Shown piece by piece: positions 46,915 through 63,295 of a stretch of DNA of 64,000 bases (the first letter of the stretch is position 1; every line of letters begins with the position of its first letter). Location of the stretch: assembly GCA_030159075.1 (NCBI GenBank), contig BROG01000799.1, positions 243,110 to 307,109 of the forward strand, given 5' to 3'. Under the pieces are notes generated by a model that saw only the letters and a program-made list of their open reading frames with translations, was not told the DNA's origin and did not search any database. The DNA comes from Atrina japonica (lineage: Eukaryota; Mollusca; Bivalvia; Pterioida; Pinnidae). The translations under genes and the position numbers were made by a program.

Positions 46915-48560
46915 TACATCATGTCAACATTATTGCGATATGGACACAAGTGTATACTTCGAGTTCACATTATCGCGATATGAACATACATCAGGACAGC
47001 ATTATTGCGATATGGACACAAGTCTATACATCAGGACAGCATTATCGCGGTATGGACAGGTTTTTTTTTATCAGGACAGCATTATCGCAATATAGACACG
47101 AGTCTTTACATCAGGACAGCATTATTGCGGTATTCACACAGGTCTATACATCGGGACAGCAATATGGCGGTATGGACACGATTGTATGCCTCAGGACAGC
47201 ATTATCGCGAGATGGACACGAGTATGTACATCAGGATAGCATTATCGCGGTATGGACACAGGTCTATACATCAGAACATCATTATCGCAATATGGACACA
47301 ACTCTATGCCGCAGGACAGCATTATCGCGATATGGACACGAGTCTGTACATCAGGATAGCATTATCGCGGTATGGACACGGGTCTATACATCAGGACAGC
47401 ATTATTGCGGTATGGACTTGGACTTTAGCTTTTCATGGAATTAATCAATTGGACATATTCCTGTGAGCGGTCAGTAACAAACTTTTAACTGTTGTTTTTG
47501 TCGAGGACAATATTGTTATTAAGGAAATGTCTTCATTTGCCATTGTACGCAAATTTGGACACGATATCGACACGAGTCATTATATCAGGACAGCATTATC
47601 GCGGTATGGACGCACGTCTATACATGAGGACAGCATTATCGCGACTTGGACACGAGTCTATACATCAGGACAGCATTATCGCGGTATGGACACGAGTCTA
47701 TATATCAAGACAACATTATCGCGGTATGGACACAAGTGTATACATCATGACAGCATTATTGCGGTATGGACTTGGACTTTAGCTTTTTTTATGGATTTAA
47801 TCAATTGGACGTATTCCCGTGAGCGGTCAGTAACAAACTTTTAACTGTTTTATTTTGTCAAGGGCAATATAGTTATTAAGTAAATGTATTCATTTGCCAT
47901 TGTACGCAAATTTGTGAATCGGATCATCTGCCCTTGTCGTCGATTTTTTACACTGACCGTCCACAGACCCATGGAATACAATCATGTGACTCTGTTTATT
48001 TCCAATGGACATTTCGCGACATTTCAGTGCGAGGCAAAACAAAAGGCTAATATTTTACGATATAGGCACAAGTCTATACATATAAAAATAACAGATACCA
48101 AAGTTTTAATCACCAGGATGTCAGGATACAATAAATGAATCTGCCGAATATTGCACAAGCACAGAACTATGGAAATTCAGAAATAAGACCAGGTACCATT
48201 GTGAAGTGAGCTGAATGGTCACATCCGCGATCATTCCTCATCAAAACCTGTACAGAAGACTTAAAATTCCCTACCGAACTGTTCATTTAGTCAAATGTAG
48301 TAATTGCATACAAGATCATTACACTGACCATAACAATTACACCAAGACAATATTCTCGCGGTATTGACACAAGTATATACATCCGACCAATATTCTTGTG
48401 GTATGGTCAAACGTGTGCATCAGGTCTGTATTCCTTCGGTATGGACAAAGGTCAATATTTTGGGGGTATGGACAAACCGATACATCAGGTCAGTATTCTC
48501 TTGGTATGGGCATATGTCTATACATCAAGGCAATATTATTGCGGTATGGACACAGGTATT
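46915..48560. repeat. 40-bp minisatellite arrays, right of the family A element
   Basis: Diverged copies of the same 40-bp unit (acatcaggacagcattatcg and GGTATGGACACGAGTCTATA) at 46915-47430, 47560-47770 and 48345-48560. They are separated by a duplicated spacer of about 150 bp (47405-47560 and 47763-47915, ggacttggactttagctttt...cattgtacgcaaattt). The 7-bp arms are kept as TATGGAC / GTCTATA, with one G.T pair. Confidence 0.9.
48080..48280 (-). mobile_element. Penelope-like family A 3' tail, strongly diverged
   Basis: Minus orientation: aacagataccaaagttttaatcaccaggatgtcagg, then gaatggtcacatccgcg. The order is kept, with many changes. Confidence 0.6.
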
Positions 48561-49306
48561 TATATATATATAGTCATTATTCACTTTTTCTTCATTTACA
48601 AAATATCGGTGAAATAAAATAAATTGAAACAAACATATTAAACACTAAAAACCCTTACCTTCGTTGAAATAGATAAACAACTGTATATTTCCCGGTAACA
48701 CATCATAAGCTACTAGTCTGCATGAAAAAATATTTACCAAAAAGATACCGATTATGATTTCACATGAAAAGATCAATTTCTTTGCTACCATTCTTATGTA
48801 AATTTGTGTAAAACAACATTACAAATCAACAGTTTTGAAAAAAAAAATGCTCAAGACCATCGTTTCTTTACTCCTTACCAACATATTGACAGACCATCGT
48901 TTCAATACTTCATCATCTGAGCTCATTTCTTTTGGAAGAGGAAGTAGTATCATTCAAGGTCGAAAATATAGTAATGTATTGAACAGGTTTATTCCCAGAA
49001 CATATGCTAAGACGTATTATACAGTTGTTGTAATTGAGTCCTTGATACATAAAACAACATAAGGGAAATGGAAAGATTGTACAATGCAATTATTCTAAAC
49101 TTCAGGCGATGTATTGCTTCTTTAGCCCAATAAATTACCATGTGTCGTACAGCTGTATGGTGCTTATTTGAATTGTTGATCATTTAACAAGCTGGGTGTT
49201 CATTGAATGTTATCTCTACGATCTTTCTCGTTAATCATGTAAACCCTAATTGAAATTTGGTATTTCTGTAAAATGTTTGTTTTAAGTTCGCATCCATATC
49301 ATCACG
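48561..49306. other. No recognised feature
   Basis: Unassigned. A short stretch at 48860-48895 resembles the SLLLTKILT codons of family A but is too short to call. Confidence 0.4.
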
Positions 49307-49372
49307 TATTGACAGAAACGATCGTCTTGAGCATTATAACTTTGGTATTATGTTTATAATATTTACGTAAAC
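49307..49372 (+). mobile_element. Hammerhead element, terminal 3' fragment
   Basis: Only the end is left: tattgacagaaacgatcgtc (shortened stem III), ttgagcattataactttgg and tattatgtttataatattta. The 5' half of the ribozyme is absent. Confidence 0.65.
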
Positions 49373-50147
49373 ATGTCAGTGTTTCATAGTTGTTGGTGAA
49401 AAGATTAATTTTGTAGAGGTAAAAATGAACTTAAAATCATACTATGAAACAGTATGATTTCAAAAACAGGATACAGAGTTTCAATAAAACTTGGATAGAC
49501 TTTAATCTTTTATTTATCTTATCTATATATAGATTAAAATCTTTTCCTTTAACTAGGAAAACAATATTTCAATTTAATACATTACAGTAAACTAAGACTG
49601 AAAGTGTGAGTGAATGATATACATGTGTGTATGTTTTTGTATATACAGTAATGTGTGTGATTGTCGAAGTTTGTTTCCCACTCTGTGTGTGTGTTTGTTC
49701 CTTATTGTAAATGTAGTTAAAAAAACTTGGAACAATCAACTTCAAAATTTCATATTGTACGGGATGTGATCTCAGGACCCCAACCTTGACCCATGCATTC
49801 ACCCTATATGTTCTGGGCAATAATAAAAAATGTCCAGAATACAGAAATCTATTCATTATATCACACTGAAATGCATCTAAAAAAAAATAAAACATTTTGT
49901 AGTCAGTTTGATTAAGTTTAAATGAATTGCGTGCTACTTCGTACCAGTAAAAGTACCAAGTGTCGGACTATAACATTTCGTATCGATTCCTACCAACTGA
50001 TTCAAATACATAGTTTTATATATAAACAAATAAAGAAATAACAAGTCATCTACAAATGCTTGGATGCAAAGATAGCCGAGTAGGCATAGAGCATGAGAAA
50101 ATGAATTTTTATCATATCATTTCCGTATGAATGAGATGAAATTACTG
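49373..50147. other. No recognised feature
   Basis: Unassigned AT-rich DNA. The 108-codon minus frame at 49569-49895 shows no family features and includes TG/AC low-complexity sequence. Confidence 0.5.
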
Positions 50148-51105
50148 CGTGATGAATTCGAATGATAAAATGCAAACAGTACTTAGAGTAATGTCATCAT
50201 TTAACTTGATATATCTCAATCTTAGAAGAGCATGTTATGTACAATATTAGCCCATTTAATTCATCATTATTATCATTTAGAGATATTCAGCATTTGATAG
50301 CTCATGTTTTGCCCGAGAATTCAAAGACAACAAATAGCAATGGTTTGTTAAGACATCGGACATCTTGTATGAAAACATTAAGTATAAATATGTCTATCAT
50401 GAAAAGTGTTATACTCATAGAAGACAAGTTATGATTTTCATTTCAAGGAGAATTAGCTGTGTTTACTAAACATAAACAAGGGTTACAACTGTTACTACTT
50501 GTACTTGACGTAAAATAACAAATAAGAGCTATACAGAAGCATAAAAACATCTTATATTCCTATATATTTTGAGAAAATAAGGTCAAGTCCAGTGTGATAT
50601 TCATATACAAATAGTAAGATTTGAGTTAATCAATTGCAGTTGAAAAAGTGACAAACCTGGGTTTATCACAAAATATATTATAGGAATCTGAATTTGTTAA
50701 TGCCTGTGTATATACATGTATTATCAATCTAAGTAATAAAAAAGGGTGAAAACATTGAAAAGAGAAACACATCTAATGCCACTTTAAGTAGATATTACCA
50801 AGACGTTAAATTGGCAGAAAGGACCGCACGGTGAATTCGAATGATAAAATGCAAACAAAACCTAGAATAATGTCATCATTTAACTTGATATATCTCATTA
50901 CTAATAAGAGCATGTTATGTAATAATGTCGAATGTACACACAAGTGGATAATTGGAAAACTTGATTTCACAAGCAATTTTCACAAATATATATTAATTTA
51001 AGAATTGTTATGCCAGTGTATATTTTTTGTTAATGTACATCAATCGAAGATGTAAAAATAGAAAGAAAATGTTATGGAAATACACAGCTAATGCTCCTTT
51101 AAGAT
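50148..51105. repeat. Local duplication enclosing a MITE-like repeat
   Basis: A segment of about 100 bp (gatgaattcgaatgataaaa...gagcatgttatgt) occurs at 50148-50245 and again at 50829-50927. Each copy is followed by a member of the CATTAGCTG-ended repeat (50446-50786 and part at 50960-51102). This suggests one tandem duplication of about 680 bp, later partly deleted. Confidence 0.65.
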
Positions 51106-51129
51106 GTAGATAAAATAATTATAATCGAT

Positions 51130-51228
51130 AAAAAAATTCAGATACCAAAGTATAAATCAATAGAATGTCCAGGACATAGATACAAATCCGGTAAAAATGG
51201 ACAAACACGGACCTCTGGAAACCAAGAT
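51130..51228 (-). mobile_element. Penelope-like family A 3' tail, short
   Basis: The last 100 bp of the tail in minus orientation (cagataccaaagtataaatc... to ggacctctggaaaccaaga), nearly identical to 33500-33600; a young, severely truncated copy. Confidence 0.8.
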
Positions 51229-52427
51229 CTGATCGATTCATTGATTGACACATGCAATTATTACTTACACGTAAATTTGCTCAAATCAGCCACGGACCGA
51301 TCATTTATCAACCCATTTATATATTAGACAGAGACATGCAAAATCTAAAACAATCGTCCACAAGGGGGCAAAATCTTTCGTAAGTGGTAATACTTCTGAT
51401 ACTTGTTCTGAACATGCCATCATTGTCTAGACTCGTGCTTTTTTAGTATTTATAGTAACACGCTTTAAAAATAGTAAAAAAACTATAAAAGCTATAAAGC
51501 CTAAAATGAGACACTCAGTATGAGAAATATTTACGTGCTACCGACCAAAATGAATATCTTAATGGCAATGACATTTAAAATGCTCATACGGAGATATGCT
51601 GCTTATGTGGTGTTTCTGGTTGGGTCCCCAAACAAGTAAACGCTAGGCTATTTCCTTGCAAGGTTGGAAACAATTTCAAGTTTCATCAATGTTAAATCAA
51701 ACAAAATTAAGATCTATCAAACTTCCATTTCTTATAGCAAACATCGTAATGTCGTATGTAAACTACCCACCCATTTACAGGGTGATTGTAATATGGACAC
51801 AATTCAACAGCTTGGAAACTGATATAGACCGTATACGGACAGTATATTTTGTTCAGAGAGATATTGAGAATGTTGTTAAAATGTAATATGCGATTTTAAG
51901 AAATGTTTTTCACAGAGAAAACTTATGTGAATTATGTGTAATATCAATTAGATTAGGCAAAAGCCAAAATGTCAAAGAAGCAACTCTCCAGCGCACAATG
52001 GTAAAACGTATGTGCCGCACATAGGACAGCCTTTAGTGCATAAAGTGCAGACTGTATTGTGAAATTTTCACGTTTTCTGTCTACTTGGATAGATCTGAAC
52101 AATTTAATTCAGAATAAATTACCCATATCAGTATGCATGTTTGCAGGATTTTTACAGGGAGAAATATTCAATACGATGTAAGATATATTGAACATGTAAT
52201 AACTAACAATGTAGACTTGCCGAGCTCATTTTGTATCACAGTTTTGTAGACTAATAGTAGAGCTATTAAGGAATGGATTTAAAAATATATTTTCTGCATT
52301 GAGATATTTTACCCCAGAAATGCGGACAAATTGTTGTAATCAGTAATTCTTTTCTGAGGGAACATGAGAGAGTACATGTGGTTTAGGATTTGTAATATTA
52401 TACCTTGTTAAAGTGTTAATTGTATAC
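51229..52427. other. No recognised feature
   Basis: Unassigned; short frames only. Confidence 0.5.
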
Positions 52428-52750
52428 AGTCCCCGAAGGTATACATAAACCTAGTAGCTGGTATTTCGGTACCAGCTGTTCATCTTATAATAAAGTAATA
52501 TTTGGTACTGGTAACACCATTTCAATTCGAAAATTTTCTAAAACTAAGATAGTCATTTTTTTTTTACAGTGGTTACTCTTAGACGGATTTCGGCTATATT
52601 TTTAGAGATATTATGTGGCCTTGTATGATACCACTTTCTATTTAGAAAATACACATACTTTTCAAATTGGAGCTCAACTGATGAAGTCTAATTGACAGAA
52701 ACGATATCGTCTTGATCATTATATCTTTGGTATTATGTTTATAATATATA
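52428..52750 (+). mobile_element. Hammerhead (retrozyme-like) element, 5'-truncated
   Basis: Matches the 360-nt unit from gtccccgaaggtatacataa to the 3' end at ttataatata. One ribozyme at the 3' end. Confidence 0.8.
52670..52717 (+). ncRNA. Hammerhead ribozyme motif, intact core
   Basis: GAGCTCAA, CTGATGA (52678-52684), GAAA (52698-52701), stem III ACG/CGT with ATAT loop, cleavage C at 52711, 3' stem I strand TTGATC with one mismatch to GAGCTCAA. Core positions are all conserved; stem II is short (GTC/GAC) with an A.A pair at its base. Confidence 0.75.

Positions 52751-56091
<3,341 letters not shown>

Positions 56092-56180
<89 letters not shown>
56092..56180. repeat. (TA)n microsatellite
   Basis: About 88 bp of TA directly before the 22-bp array. 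Confidence 0.97.
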
Positions 56181-56182
<2 letters not shown>

Positions 56183-56199
56183 CTTATGCTTTAATATGA

Positions 56200-59100
56200 C
56201 TTCCTAGTCCTAAGCTGTTGTGTATGGTCATGTAAACTGTTGTGTATGGTCATGTAAGCTGCTGTGTATAGTCATGTAAACTGTTGTGTATAGTCATGTT
56301 ATCTGTTGTGTATAGTCATGTAAACTGTTGTGTATGGTCATGTAAACTGTTTTATATGGTCGTGTAAACTGTTGTGTATGGTTATGTAAACTGTTGTGTA
56401 TTGTCATGTAAACTGTTATGTATAGTCATGTAAACTGTTGTGTATCGTCATGTAAACTGTTTTATATGGTCGTGTAAACTGTTGTGTATTGTCATGTAAA
56501 CTGTTTTATATGGTCGTGTAAATTGTTGTGTATGGTCATGTTAGCTGTTGTGTATGGTCATGTAAACTGGTGTGTATAGCCATGTAAACTGTTGTGTATA
56601 GTCATGTAAACTGTTGTGTATGGTTATGTAAACTGTTGTGTATGGTCATGTAAACTGTTATGTATTTTAAACTGTTGTGTATGGTTATGTAAACTGTTGT
56701 GTATAGTAAACTGTTGTGTATGGTCATATAAACTGTTGTGTATAGTCATGTAAACTGTTGTGTATAGTTATGTTAACTGTTGTGTATGGTCATGTAAACT
56801 ATTTTGTACGGTCATGTAAACTGTTGTGTATGGTTATGTAAACTGTTTTATATGGTCGTGTAAACTGTTGTGTATGGTTATGTAAATTGTTGTGTATTAT
56901 CATGTAAACTGTTGTGTATAGTCATGTAAACTGTTGTGTATAGTCATGTAAACTGTTTTATATGGTCATGTAAACTGTTTTATATGGTCGTGTAAATTGT
57001 TGTGTATGGTCATGTTAGCTGTTGTGTATGGTCATGTAAACTGTTGTGTATAGCCATGTAAACTTTTGTGTATAGTCATGTAAACTGTTGTGTATGGTCA
57101 TGTAAACTGATGTGTATGGTCATGTAAACTGTTATGTATAGTTATGTAAACTGTTGTGTATGATTATGTAAACTGTTGTGTATAGTCATGTAAACTGTTG
57201 TATATGGTCATATAAACTGTTGTGTATAGTCATGTAAATTGTTGTGTATAGTTATGTTAACTGTTGTGTTTGGTCATGTAAACTGTTGTGTATGATCATG
57301 TAAACTGTTGTGTATGGTCATGTAAACATTTGTGTATGGTCATGTAAACTGTTGTGTATGGTCATGTAAACTGTTGTGTATGGTCATGTAAACTGTTGTG
57401 TATGGTCATGTAAACTGTTGTGTATGGTCATGTAAACTGTTGTGTATAGTCATGTAAACTGTTGTATATAGTCATGTAAATTGTTGTGTATAGTTATGTT
57501 AACTGTTGTGTATGGTCATGTAAACTGTTGTGTACGGACATGTAAACTGTTGTGTATGGTTATGTGAACTATTTTATATGGTGGTGTAAACTGTTGTGTA
57601 TGGTCATGTAAACAATTGTGTATGGTCATGTAAACTGTTGGTTATGGTCATGTAAACTGTTGTGTATGGTCATGTAAACATTTGTGTATGGTCATGTAAA
57701 CTGTTATGTAAAGTTATGTAAACTGTTGTGTATGGTTATGTAAACTGTTGTGTATAGTCATGTAAACTGTTGTGTATGGTCATATAAACTGTTGTGTATA
57801 GTCATGTAAATTGTTTTATAGTTATGTAAACTGTTGTGTACGGTCATGTAAACTGTTGTGTATGGTTATGTGAACTATTTTATATGGTCGTGTAAACTGT
57901 TGTGTATGGTCATGTAAACAGTTGTGTATAGTCATGTAAACTGTTTTGTATGGTCATGTTAACTGTTGTGTATGGTCATGTAAACTGTTGTGTATAGTTA
58001 TGTAAAATGTTGTGTATAGTCATGTAAAATTTTGTGTATGGTCATGTAAATTGTTGTATATAGTCATGTAAACTGTTGTGTATAGTCATGTAAACTGTTG
58101 TGCATAGTCATGTAAACTGTTGTGTATTGTCATGTAAAATGTTGTGTATAGTCATGTAAACTGTTGTGCATAGTCATGTAAAGTGTTGTGTATGGTCATG
58201 CAAACTGTTGTGTATGGTCATGTAAACTGTTGTGTATAATCATGTAAACTGTTGTGTATGGTCATGTAAACTGTTGTGTATAGTCCTGTAAACTGTTGTG
58301 TATGGTTATGTGAACTATTTTATATGGTCGTGTAAACTATTGTGTATGGTCATGTAAACAGTATTGTATAGTCATGTAAACTGTTGTGTATGGTCATGTA
58401 AACTGTTATGTATAGTTATGTAAACTGTTGTGTATGGTTATGTAAACTGTTGTGTATAGTCATGTAAACTGTTGTGTATGGTCATATAAACTGTTGTGTA
58501 TAGTCATGTAAACTGTTGTGTATAGTTATGTTAACTGTTGTGTATGGTCATGTAAACTGTTGTGTCCGGTCATGTAAACTGTTGTGTATGTAAACTGTTG
58601 TGTATAGTCATGTAAAATGTTGTGTATAGTCATGTAAACTGTTGTGTATAGTCATGTAAAATGTTGTGTATGGTCATGTAAATTGTTGTGTATAGTCATG
58701 TAATCTGTTGTGCATAGTCATGTACTGTTGTCACAGTAAACTGTTTTGTGTTGTGTATAGTCATGTAAACTGTTGTACATAGTGATGTAAACTGTTGTGT
58801 ATGGTCATGCAAACTGTTGTGTATGGTCATGTAAACTGTTGTGTATAGTCATTTAAACTGTTGTGTATGGTTATATAAACTGTTGAGTATAGTCATGTAA
58901 ACTGTTGTGTATGGTCATGTAAACTGTTGTGTATAGTCATGTAAACTGTTGTGTATGGTTATGTAAACTATTTTATATGGTCGTGTAAACTGTTGTGTAT
59001 GGTCATGTAAACAGTTGTGTATAGTCATGTAAACTGTTGTGTATGGTCATGTAAACTGTTGTTTATAGTCATGTAAACTGTTGTGTATAGTCATGTAAAC

Positions 59101-61378
59101 TGTTGTGTATGGTCATGTAAACGGTTGTGTATAGTCATGTAAACTGTTTTATATGGTCATGTAAACTGTTGTGTATAGTGATAGAAATTGCTGTGTATGG
59201 TCATGTAAACTGTTGTTTATTGCCATGTAAACTGTTGTGTATTGTCACGAAAGCTGTTTTTTTGGTCGTATAAATTGTTGTGTATGGTCATGTAAGCTGT
59301 TTTATATTGTCGTGTAAATTGTTGTGTATGGTCATGTAAACTGTTGTGTATGGTCATGTAAACTGTTTTGTATTGTCATGTAAACTGTTGTGTATATTCA
59401 TGTAAATTGTTGTGTATAGTCATGTAAACTGTTGTGTATAGTCATGTAAACTGTTGTGTATAGTCATGGAAACTGTTGTTTATGGTCATGTAAACAGTTG
59501 TGTATAGTAATGTAAACTATTGTGTTTGGTCATATAAACTTTTGTGTATAGTCATGTAAACTGTTGTGTATAGTCATGTAATCTGTTTTATATGGTCGTG
59601 CAAACTGTTATGTTTAGTCTTGTAAACTGTTGTGTATAGTCATGTAAACTGTTTTATATGGTCGTGTAAACTGTTATGTATAGTCATGTAAACTGTTGTG
59701 TATGGTCATGTAAACTGTTGTGTATAGTCATGTAAACTGTTGTTTATTGCCATGAAAACTGATGTGTATTGTAACGAAAGCTGATTTTTTGGTCGTGTAA
59801 ATTGTTGTGTATGGTCATGTAAACTGTTTTGTATAGTCATGTAAACTGTTGTGTATGGTCATGTAAACTGTTGTGTATGGTCATGTAAACTGTTGTGTAT
59901 AGTCATGTAAAATGTTGTGTATGGTTATGTAAACTGTTGTGTATGGTCATGTAAACTGTTGTGTATGGTCATGTAAACTGTTGTGTATAGTCATGTAAAC
60001 TGTTGTGTATAGTCATGTTAACTGTTTTGTAAAGTCATGTAAACTGTTGTGTATGGTCATGTAAACTGTTGTGTATGGTCATGTAAACTGTTGTGTATAA
60101 TCATGTAATCTGTTGTGTATAGTCATGTAAACTGTTGTGTATAGTCATGGAAACTGTTGTGTATAGTCATGTAAACTGTTGTGTTTCCATGTAAACTGTT
60201 GTGTATGGTCATGTAAACTGTTTTATATGGTCGTGTAAACGGTTGTGCATAGTCATGTAAACTGTTTTGTATGGTCATGTAAAATGTTGTGTATGATCAT
60301 GTAAAATGTTGTGTATAGTCATGTAAACTGTTGTGTTGCCATGTAAACTGTTTTATATGGTCATGTAAACTGTTTTATATGGTCGTGTAAACGGTTGTGC
60401 ATAGTCATGTAAACTGTTTTGTATAGTCATGTATATTGTTGTGTATGGTGATTTAAACTGTTGTGTAGTTTCATGTAAACTTTTGTGTATGGTCATGTAA
60501 ACTCTTTTATATGGTCGTGTAATCTGTTGTATATGGTCATGTAAACTGTTTGGTATAGTCATGTAAAGTGTTGTGTATAGTAATGTTATCTGTTGTGTAT
60601 GGTCTTGTAAACTGTTGTGTATGGTCATGTAAACTGTTTTATATGGTCGTGTAAACTGTTTTGTATGGTCATGTAAACTGTTGTGTATTATCATGTAAAC
60701 TGTTGTGTATAGTCATGTAAACTGTTGTGTATAGTCATGTAAACTGTTGTGTATGGTCATGTAAGCTGTTGTGTAGAGTCATATAAACTATTGTGTAAGG
60801 TCATATAATGTTGTGTATACTCCTGTAAATGTTGTGTATGGTATTGTAAATAATTGTGTATAATCATGTAAACTATTGTGTATTGTCATGTAAACTTTTG
60901 TGTACGGTCATATAAACTGTTTTGTATGGTCATGTAAACTGTTTTATATGGTCATGTAAACTGTTGTGTAAATTATATACGACCTTAATACGTAACTTAT
61001 GTATGTTTTGTATATAGTGTACATAAAATCTGATGTAAACTGTTGTGTATAATCATGTAACTGTTGTGTATTGACATGAAAACGGTTGTGTATACTCATG
61101 TAAACTATTGTGTTGTGTTTGATCATGTAAAATGTTATGTATAGTCATGTAAACTGTAGTGTATGGTCATGTAAACTGTTGTGTATAGTGATTTAAACTT
61201 GTGTATGATCATGTAAAGTGCTGTGTATGATCATGTAAAGTGTTGTGTATGGTGATGTAAACTGTTGTGTATTGTCATGTAAACTGTTGTGTATGGTCAT
61301 GTAAACTGTTGTGTATAGCCATGTAAAGTGCTGTGTATGGTCATGTAAACTGTTTTATATGGTCATGTAAACTGTTGT
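56200..61378. repeat. 22-bp minisatellite array, about 5.2 kb
   Basis: Roughly 235 copies of a 22-bp unit containing GGTCATGTAAACTGTTGTGT. Variants (ttttatatggtcgtgtaaactg, gtatagtcatg, gtatggttatg) recur in blocks, indicating higher-order duplication. A 65-bp non-repeat segment (ttatatacgaccttaatacg...gtacataaaatct) occurs both within the array (60967-61032) and at its end (61376-61442), showing a duplication of the terminal 400 bp. Confidence 0.97.
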
Positions 61379-61442
61379 GTAAATTATATACGACCTTAAT
61401 ACGTAACTTATGTATGTTTTGTATATAGTGTACATAAAATCT

Positions 61443-62094
61443 CACAAAGAATATTTGATATTTTTCAATTCCCTGCGGCTTAATCAGGGATGCAGTTTTA
61501 AAATAATGTAATAAACGTTATTTTCAGCTAACAGAAACCTTTTATCACAGAAAAATAAATATAACGTTAAGAAAAAAAATATAAAAAGCAGCTTTAAGTG
61601 AACATAACAGATGTGACCTATATACAATGTTGATTACATTAAGACAATTCAGCTCAGTTGTACGAAAATAGTATCAATCACATGTATGCTTTCTCCATAG
61701 TGTTTGACATGGATTTTGCTTATTCGATATTAATTTGTTTTCTCGCTTTATCTAGTGTCCCTTTGCTTTTATGTTGCCGTGCTTTAAGTTATTGCAGTCA
61801 CCGGTCATGGAGAGACTTTATTAATTGTCGAGTATATCACTTTTATAATTTTATGTCATTTCCCACTGCCATCCTGGCATTGTTTTATATGTTTTAGATA
61901 TGACCATATGCAGGGAACATGGACAGAAGTTTATACAACTCTAATTATGTTTATATCAAACGTGAAAATTACCTCTTAATTGTACACAAAGGGTACTGAC
62001 ATCTGAAAGCTTCCACGTCAAAAAGTAGAATATTGAATATATCGATAATTGACTGTTTTGTTAGATATTCAAACACATACATATTATTATACCT
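61443..62094. other. No recognised feature
   Basis: Contains a hydrophobic 79-codon frame (61658-61897) with no family resemblance. Nothing else is identifiable. Confidence 0.45.
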
Positions 62095-62953
62095 ACTTAT
62101 AAAACTCATATATACCTTTATTCTACATTTTATAAAACCAATATATATATCTTTATTATACCTTTTTACAATACTCGTACACCCCCTTTCTTATACCCTT
62201 TTTTATAAAACTTACAAACATCTTTATCATACTTTTCTATAAAACCTTATATACCTTTATTATACCTTTTCATAAAACCCATACTCACCTTTATTATACC
62301 TACTTATAAAATCAATACATACCTTTATTATACCGTTTTATTAAACCCCTACACACCTTTATTATACCTTTTTTATAAAATTCATACATACCTTTAATAT
62401 ACTTTTTCATAAAACCTAAGTATACCTTTATTAAACATACTTATAAAACCCATACACACCTTTATTATACCTTTTTAGAAAACCCAAACGTACCTTTATT
62501 ATACCTACTTATAAATCCAATACACACTTGCATTATAGCTTTTTATAAAACCCATGCATACCTTTATTATTCGTTTTCATAAAACCGATACACACCTTTA
62601 TTATATATTTTTATAAAACCCATAAACACCTTTATTATACCCTTTTATTAAACCCATGCATACCTTTATTATTCGTTTTCATAAAACCGATACACACCTT
62701 TATTATATATTTTTATAAAACCCATAAACACCTTTATTATACCCTTTTATTAAACCCATACATACCTTTATTATTCGTTTTCATAAAACCGATACACACC
62801 TTTATTATATATTTTTATAAAACCCATAAACACCTTTATTATACCCTTTTATTAAACCCATACAAACCTTTATTATACCTTTTTATAAAACCATATATAC
62901 CTTTATTATAACTTTTTATAAAACCCATAATCTCCTTTATTATACCCTTTTGT

Positions 62954-63165
62954 CTAAAGCTAAGATAGTCATTTTTTTTATAGTGTTTACTCTTAGACGG
63001 ATTTTGGCTTTACACTTTTAGAGATATTATTTGGCCTTGTATGATACCACTTTATCTTTAGAAAATACACATACTTTTCAAATTGGAGCTCAACTGATGA
63101 AGTCTAATTGACAGAAACGATATCGTCTTGAGCATTATAACTTTGGCATTATGTTTATAATATTT
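62954..63165 (+). mobile_element. Hammerhead (retrozyme-like) element, 5'-truncated, clean insertion
   Basis: 212 bp starting ctaaagctaagatagtcat and ending tatgtttataatattt. The flanks cccttttgt and gttaaaccc join into a normal minisatellite unit if the insert is removed, with only GT possibly duplicated. It carries the best ribozyme of the window at its 3' end. Confidence 0.8.
63086..63133 (+). ncRNA. Type I hammerhead ribozyme, unmutated copy
   Basis: Stem I GCTCAA (63088-63093) pairs perfectly with TTGAGC (63128-63133). Core CTGATGA is at 63094-63100, stem II GTC/GAC is at 63102-63112, GAAA at 63114-63117, stem III ACG/CGT with loop ATAT at 63117-63126. Predicted cleavage follows C at 63127. 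With helix I open this is type I. The A.A pair at the base of stem II is unusual and might lower activity. Confidence 0.8.
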
Positions 63166-63295
63166 GTTAAACCCATACACATTATCATATCTTTTTATAA
63201 AGCCCCAAAACTCCTTTATTATATCTTTTTGTTAAACTCATACATACCTTCACTATACCTTTTTATAAAACCCATATATATCTTTACTCATAGAA

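Larger units (their letters stand above)
62095..63295. repeat. 34-bp minisatellite array, interrupted by a hammerhead element
   Basis: Degenerate units of about 34 bp (CCTTTATTATACC and TTTATAAAACCCATAC) at 62095-62953 and again at 63166-63295. A three-unit block (cattattcgttttcataaaa) is duplicated near 62570-62830. Confidence 0.9.

Noticed and set aside
46761..47844. Plus frames of 96-227 codons after the retroelement
   Set aside because: They read through the family A tail into the 40-bp repeats; repeat-derived peptides in all three frames.
48835..49062. Family A RT fragment (SLLLTNILT)
   Set aside because: Only about 35 bp match, with no colinear neighbours; too short to call.
60353..60694. 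113-codon minus frame
   Set aside because: Translation of the 22-bp minisatellite (three units make 22 codons); no independent support.
61658..61897. Hydrophobic 79-codon frame resembling a small membrane protein
   Set aside because: AT-rich DNA readily gives hydrophobic frames; no other evidence of a gene.
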